A stretch of DNA of 64,000 nucleotides from Corynebacterium aurimucosum ATCC 700975 (GTDB taxonomy: Bacteria; Actinomycetota; Actinomycetes; Mycobacteriales; Mycobacteriaceae): contig NC_012590.1 in NCBI RefSeq assembly GCF_000022905.1, positions 682,001 to 746,000 on the forward strand, written 5' to 3'. Positions 60,214 to 64,000 of the stretch are shown piece by piece (within the stretch, counting starts at the first letter, position 1; each line of letters starts with the position of its first letter). The position numbers and the translations under genes are program-made. The notes beneath the pieces were generated by a model. The model saw only the letters and a list, made by a program, of their open reading frames with translations, did not search any database and was not told the origin of the DNA.

Positions 60214-62766
60214 GTGTTTGGACTTTCCAAGCTGCTCCGTGCCGGTGAGGGGCGCACCGTCAAGCGCCTGGCCAAAATTGCAGATGATGTTATTGCCTTA
60301 GAAGATAAATTCGCGGCGCTGTCGGACGACGAGCTCAAGGCTAAGACTGACGAGTTTAAGAAGCGTCTGGCGGATGGCGAAAAGATGAATGACATCCTTC
60401 TCGAAGCCTTCGCCACCGTGCGTGAGGCTGCCTGGCGCGTGCTTGACCAGAAGCACTACAAGGTGCAGGTTATGGGCGGTGCCGCCCTGCACTTCGGCAA
60501 CGTCGCTGAGATGCGCACCGGTGAGGGCAAGACCCTGACCTCGCTGCTGCCGGCCTACCTCAATGCGCTGGAGGGCAAGGGCGTACACATCGTGACGGTC
60601 AACGATTACTTGGCCAAGCGTGACGCCGAGATGATGGGCCGTGTCCACCGCTGGCTGGGCCTCACCGTTGGCGTCATCCTCTCCGAAATGCGCCCTGCGG
60701 AGCGCAAGGAAGCGTATGCTTGCGACATCACGTACGGCACCAACAATGAGCTGGGCTTTGACTACCTGCGCGACAACATGGTCCGCTCGCTTAATGACAC
60801 GGTCCAGCGTGGCCACAATTACTGCATTGTGGATGAGGTTGACTCCATCCTGATCGACGAGGCCCGTACCCCGCTCATTATTTCCGGACCGGTCGACGGC
60901 TCCTCCCAGTTCTACGGCGTTTTCTCCAAGCTGGCACCGAAGATGCGCGAGGGCATCCACTACGAGGTGGACCACAAGAAGCGCACCATTGGTGTGCTGG
61001 AGGAGGGCGTCGAATTCGTCGAGGATCAGCTGGGCATTGAAAACCTCTACGCCCCGGAGCACTCCCAGTTGGTGTCCTACCTCAACAATGCTTTGAAGGC
61101 GAAGGAGCTCTTCACCCGCGATAAGGACTACATTGTCCGCAACGGCGAAGTGCTGATCGTGGATAGCTTCACCGGCCGCGTTCTGGCTGGCCGCCGCTAC
61201 AACGAAGGTATGCACCAGGCTATTGAGGCAAAGGAAGAGGTGGAGATCAAGAACGAGAACCAGACTCTCGCCACCGTTACGCTCCAGAACTACTTCCGCC
61301 TCTACGACAAGATTTCCGGCATGACCGGTACCGCAGAGACCGAGGCTGCTGAGCTGCACTCCATCTACGGGCTAGACGTGGTGCCGATTCCGACTAATAA
61401 GCCGAATCAGCGTACCGATCACTCCGACCGCATCTACAAGACCCAGGAAGCCAAGTTCGCTGCGGTGGTGGATGACATCGAGGAGCACGTTGCCGACGGC
61501 CAGCCGGTGCTGGTAGGTACCACCTCCGTGGAGCGCTCCGAGTACCTCTCGCAGCTGTTGAGCAAGCGCGGAATCAAGCATTCGGTGCTCAATGCGAAGC
61601 ACCATGAGGAAGAGGGACAGATCGTCGCCCGTGCCGGCCGCCCCGGCGCCGTAACCGTAGCCACCAACATGGCCGGCCGCGGTACCGATATCGTGCTCGG
61701 CGGTAACCCCGAGGTCATCCTGGATGAGAAGCTGCGCGAGCGCGGCCTCGATCCCTTCGAGGATGAAGAGAAGTACCAGGAGGCCTGGGACACCGAGATC
61801 GATCAGGAGAGGGAACGCTCTAAGCGCCTAGGTGACGAGGTCCGCGAGGCCGGCGGCCTGTACGTATTGGGTACCGAGCGCCACGAGTCGCGCCGTATTG
61901 ATAACCAGCTGCGCGGCCGTTCCGGCCGTCAGGGTGACCCGGGTGAGACCCGCTTCTACCTGTCCATGCGTGATGAGCTCATGGTGCGCTTCGTGGGCCA
62001 GTCCATGGAGAACATGATGAACCGCCTCAACGTGCCGGATGATGTGCCGATTGAGGCGAAGATGGTCTCTAACTCCATCAAGGGTGCGCAGGCACAGGTG
62101 GAGAACCAGAACTTTGAGATGCGTAAGAACGTGCTCAAGTACGATGAGGTACTCAATGAGCAGCGCAAGGTGGTATACGCCACCCGCCACGACATCCTCG
62201 AGGCCAGCGACATCAAGGACAACATCCGCGAGATGATCAACGACACCGTGTCTGCTTACGTGGCGGGCGCGACAGCCACCGGCTACGTGGAGGACTGGAA
62301 CCTAGACGAGCTATGGAATGCACTGGAGTCCCTCTACGGGCCGACCATGACGCACGAGGAGCTTGTCGACGGTACCGAGTACGGCTCCGCCGGCGAGATC
62401 TCTGCGGAGCAGCTGCGCGATGCACTGCTGTCTGATGCGAATTCCGAGTATGACCAACTCGAAGAAGCCGTGAGCGCCATCGGTGGCGAGAGCCAGATGC
62501 GCAATACCGAGCGCATGATCATCCTGCCGATTATTGACCAGAAGTGGCGCGAGCACCTCTATGAGATGGATTACCTCAAGGAAGGTATCGGTCTGCGTGC
62601 CATGGCGCAGCGCGATCCTCTGGTGGAGTACCAGAAGGAAGGCGGCGACATGTTCAATGCCATGAACGACGCGGTCAAGGAAGAAACCGTGCGCCAGCTG
62701 TTTATGCTGCGCAAGCAGTTCAAGGCGCAGGAAGAGGCGAGCGCCGCAGGCGAAGCGGAAGCATAA
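60214..62766 (+). CDS. secA: preprotein translocase ATPase subunit SecA1
   Basis: An 850-residue motor ATPase of Sec protein export. Walker A is RTGEGKT with GEGKT at 103-107 preceded by the [14 protein letters not shown] region; Walker B is [22 protein letters not shown] near 205-226; motif VI is [20 protein letters not shown], around 565-584. Helical scaffold and wing domains follow. The C-terminus ends in an acidic tail without the C-x-C-x(8)-C-H zinc motif, normal for actinobacterial SecA1. GTG 60214 has aaggac upstream. It is the housekeeping paralogue of the accessory SecA2. Confidence 0.96.
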   Translation: MFGLSKLLRAGEGRTVKRLAKIADDVIALEDKFAALSDDELKAKTDEFKKRLADGEKMNDILLEAFATVREAAWRVLDQKHYKVQVMGGAALHFGNVAEMRTGEGKTLTSLLPAYLNALEGKGVHIVTVNDYLAKRDAEMMGRVHRWLGLTVGVILSEMRPAERKEAYACDITYGTNNELGFDYLRDNMVRSLNDTVQRGHNYCIVDEVDSILIDEARTPLIISGPVDGSSQFYGVFSKLAPKMREGIHYEVDHKKRTIGVLEEGVEFVEDQLGIENLYAPEHSQLVSYLNNALKAKELFTRDKDYIVRNGEVLIVDSFTGRVLAGRRYNEGMHQAIEAKEEVEIKNENQTLATVTLQNYFRLYDKISGMTGTAETEAAELHSIYGLDVVPIPTNKPNQRTDHSDRIYKTQEAKFAAVVDDIEEHVADGQPVLVGTTSVERSEYLSQLLSKRGIKHSVLNAKHHEEEGQIVARAGRPGAVTVATNMAGRGTDIVLGGNPEVILDEKLRERGLDPFEDEEKYQEAWDTEIDQERERSKRLGDEVREAGGLYVLGTERHESRRIDNQLRGRSGRQGDPGETRFYLSMRDELMVRFVGQSMENMMNRLNVPDDVPIEAKMVSNSIKGAQAQVENQNFEMRKNVLKYDEVLNEQRKVVYATRHDILEASDIKDNIREMINDTVSAYVAGATATGYVEDWNLDELWNALESLYGPTMTHEELVDGTEYGSAGEISAEQLRDALLSDANSEYDQLEEAVSAIGGESQMRNTERMIILPIIDQKWREHLYEMDYLKEGIGLRAMAQRDPLVEYQKEGGDMFNAMNDAVKEETVRQLFMLRKQFKAQEEASAAGEAEA

Positions 62767-62800
62767 GGCAACGTTGATGCGCCAGCGTTAGCCAACGCAA

Positions 62801-62836
62801 GACGCCGTGGGAATCGTTCCCCACGGCGTCTTTTTA
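62801..62836 (+). terminator. Rho-independent terminator after secA
   Basis: An 11-bp perfect stem (gacgccgtggg 62801-62811 with cccacggcgtc 62820-62830) is followed by ttttta, an ideal intrinsic terminator. Confidence 0.85.
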
Positions 62837-62853
62837 TTGGAAGTAGTTAGGTA

Positions 62854-62859
62854 TATACT
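62854..62859 (+). promoter_or_regulatory. -10 element for the small secreted protein gene
   Basis: TATACT, 40 bp before ATG 62900 and 17 bp after a weak tttttа-like -35 that forms part of the secA terminator tract. Confidence 0.45.
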
Positions 62860-62899
62860 GGCAGAACATTAATTGTTGTTCTTCGGAGGTTGAGTTAGT

Positions 62900-63259
62900 A
62901 TGCGCCGCTTCTCTCTGCGAGTAGGTCTATCCGTGTTCGCATCTGCCACCCTGCTGGGCGGCGGCGCAGCTGCTTCGGCTGTGGAACTTGCTCCAGAAGA
63001 GCAGTGCCAGCTGGCCTCCGTATTAGGCTCTCAGAGCGATAACTCCTTGGAGGACGCTGAACTCAGCTCACAGGATGTCGTCTCCACTCAGTGTGGCGCG
63101 GTGTCTGAACCGGAAAGCCTTGATGAAGCTACTGCGAAGCTTCCCGTGGTGGGAGCCACCATGTTTGGCGGCATCAGCCTAGCTTTGGTGAGCGCTTCTG
63201 CGGCCTTCGCCGGAATCGACTGGACACCCATCCTGATCAAGCTTGGATCGCTGTTCTAA
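62900..63259 (+). CDS. small secreted protein of unknown function
   Basis: A 119-residue protein with a signal peptide (basic MRRFSLR, hydrophobic LSVFASATLLGGG, likely cut after A-S-A at 27). The mature part has an acidic Ser-rich middle, two cysteines (Cys36 and Cys65) that could form a disulfide, and a hydrophobic C-terminal stretch (about 81-119, MFGGISLALVSASAAFAGIDWTPILI). This hydrophobic end may insert in a membrane, so it could act as a pore-like or envelope protein. No family recognised. The ggagg site and own promoter support expression; the nearby SecA has no specific link. Confidence 0.65.
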   Translation: MRRFSLRVGLSVFASATLLGGGAAASAVELAPEEQCQLASVLGSQSDNSLEDAELSSQDVVSTQCGAVSEPESLDEATAKLPVVGATMFGGISLALVSASAAFAGIDWTPILIKLGSLF

Positions 63260-63327
63260 GACCAGGGCTAAGCCGTAGCCTTTATTTCTAGGCCTCTCTA
63301 AAACCTCAAGAACCTCTTTCTCTAATG

Positions 63328-63732
63328 TCAGTGGGTGTGCAGGCCGCCCGAAAGTAAGCGGAATGACCGGAGGTATCGGCCGGTTGCAGCGCCGGTAAAA
63401 GCACGCCGTGTTGAGCCTAAGAGCACCGAACCGAAGAACTCACCATTTGAGCGCGCGTGCAAGCTGCGTAGCGTCATTCCTCCGTGCGATTCAGCCGCTG
63501 CCTGGGCTTTCCGCCAGGCGCGCACATGTTTAGTGATTTCCGGAGCAAAGCGTGGGTTATTGAGATGACTCAAAGGCCGCAAGGCAGCGGCGACTTCGAG
63601 AACTATGACAATGAGACCACGGATCTCTTCCCGCGTGGCCAGGTCGCGAGCTGTGGGCTCGCGCTCGTAGCGGATATGTTGCGGGGCAACATACAGTTGT
63701 AGGTGGCTCATGCCGGGGATGGGGGTGTACAT
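63328..63732 (-). CDS. Rv3235-like (DUF6459) family protein
   Basis: A 134-residue basic protein. The helical core REEIRGLIVIVLEVAAALRPLSHLNNPRFAPEITKHVRAW resembles the actinobacterial Rv3235 family, in which an R-P-x-x-x-L step is followed by a short basic helix. It lies just downstream of secA, as in related genomes. The frame is open about 40 codons above ATG 63732 without a start codon, so ATG with aagagga upstream is used. Function unknown. Confidence 0.6.
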   Translation of the reverse strand: MYTPIPGMSHLQLYVAPQHIRYEREPTARDLATREEIRGLIVIVLEVAAALRPLSHLNNPRFAPEITKHVRAWRKAQAAAESHGGMTLRSLHARSNGEFFGSVLLGSTRRAFTGAATGRYLRSFRLLSGGLHTH

Positions 63733-63907
63733 GTGAATCGCGTCCTCTTCCGCAATGTGCGGTACGGAGGAAGGCGCTGAAGCAAGGATCGAGGGATGGG
63801 CACAGAGAAGGAAGCTGGGTGCACGTTCATTGTGCCACGGCAGCCCCGTCTGCGGCTAGAGCTTTGCAGTGCATCGGCCGGTGAGAGCAGGCAGGCGGTA
63901 TGTTCGC

Positions 63908-63913
63908 TATACT
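63908..63913 (+). promoter_or_regulatory. -10 element for the HAD-like gene
   Basis: TATACT, about 40 bp before ATG 63954. A clear -35 was not found. Confidence 0.4.
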
Positions 63914-63953
63914 TTCGGACGATAAACACAGTTCAATGCGAAGGGCAGATAAT

Positions 63954-64000
63954 ATGCGTGGACTCATCGTCGATTTTGTAGGCGTGCTTGACGGCACCGA
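63954..64000 (+). CDS. start of a HAD-superfamily hydrolase (3' end outside window)
   Basis: ATG 63954, with aagggcag upstream, begins MRGLIVDFVGVLDGT, the first motif of HAD phosphatases (hhhhDxxGxxxxT; here D-F-V-G-V-L-D-G-T, with Val where Asp+2 is usual in phosphatases). Only 15 residues lie in the window, so the class is a tentative reading. Confidence 0.5.
   Translation, partial: MRGLIVDFVGVLDGT

Overview
The window is a high-GC actinobacterial chromosome segment, almost certainly from a Corynebacterium. The main evidence is the right half. It carries, in order, an LCP protein, a WbbL-type glycosyltransferase, ManC, WhiB2/WhcD, a DUF3499 protein, ManB, a TobH-like protein, ManA, Tmk, MtrA-MtrB-LpqB, a ComF-like protein, long HPF and SecA1, which is the conserved corynebacterial/mycobacterial order. 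The species cannot be fixed from sequence alone. No rRNA, tRNA, CRISPR array or transposase was seen.

Layout. (1) 1-9.2 kb: a MarR regulator running off the left edge, a YjbR-like protein, an acyl-CoA/lipid group (enoyl-CoA hydratase, nitronate monooxygenase-like, thioesterase, glutaryl-CoA dehydrogenase-like), a permease, a zinc alcohol dehydrogenase and a GAF/PucR regulator. (2) 9.2-16.4 kb: HyuB and HyuA (ATP-dependent hydantoinase/oxoprolinase family), a divergent PucR regulator and a YkvI-like transporter. (3) 16.4-26.1 kb: an operon of GabT, a Baeyer-Villiger-type monooxygenase and an HSL-family esterase; two PucR paralogues tail to tail; a second GabT with an amino-acid permease. The GabT/PucR modules are near mirror images. 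(4) 26.3-33.7 kb: succinate-semialdehyde-type dehydrogenase plus a double SnoaL protein, then a permease/aminotransferase/ThDP-enzyme operon under a divergent LysR. Regions 2-4 look like accessory catabolism of amino acids, amines and ketones. (5) 33.7-34.9 kb: a solitary AbiEi-like/DUF559 nuclease-like gene between two copies of a palindromic repeat. (6) 34.9-43.5 kb: envelope and sugar-nucleotide genes. (7) 43.7-49.6 kb: a sulfite-assimilation island (Fpr, CysI, CysX-like, sirohydrochlorin chelatase, TSUP exporter, SUMT) set between manB and the TobH gene. (8) 49.7-64 kb: TobH-like, ManA, a secreted Pro/Ser/Thr-rich protein, DUF4259, then the tmk-mtrAB-lpqB-comF-hpf-secA core, a small secreted protein, an Rv3235-like protein and the start of a HAD hydrolase.

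The most unusual features are: a family of four ~70-bp palindromic repeats with AACTGCC/GGCAGTT ends at gene 3' ends, two of them bracketing the nuclease-like gene and one encoding its last residues; at least twelve genes with a TANNNT hexamer 6-8 nt before the start codon and no Shine-Dalgarno site, implying leaderless mRNAs; the mirrored GabT/PucR pair; a sulfur cluster without cysH, cysD and cysN; and an mtrB whose conserved N-terminus lies upstream of any standard start codon.
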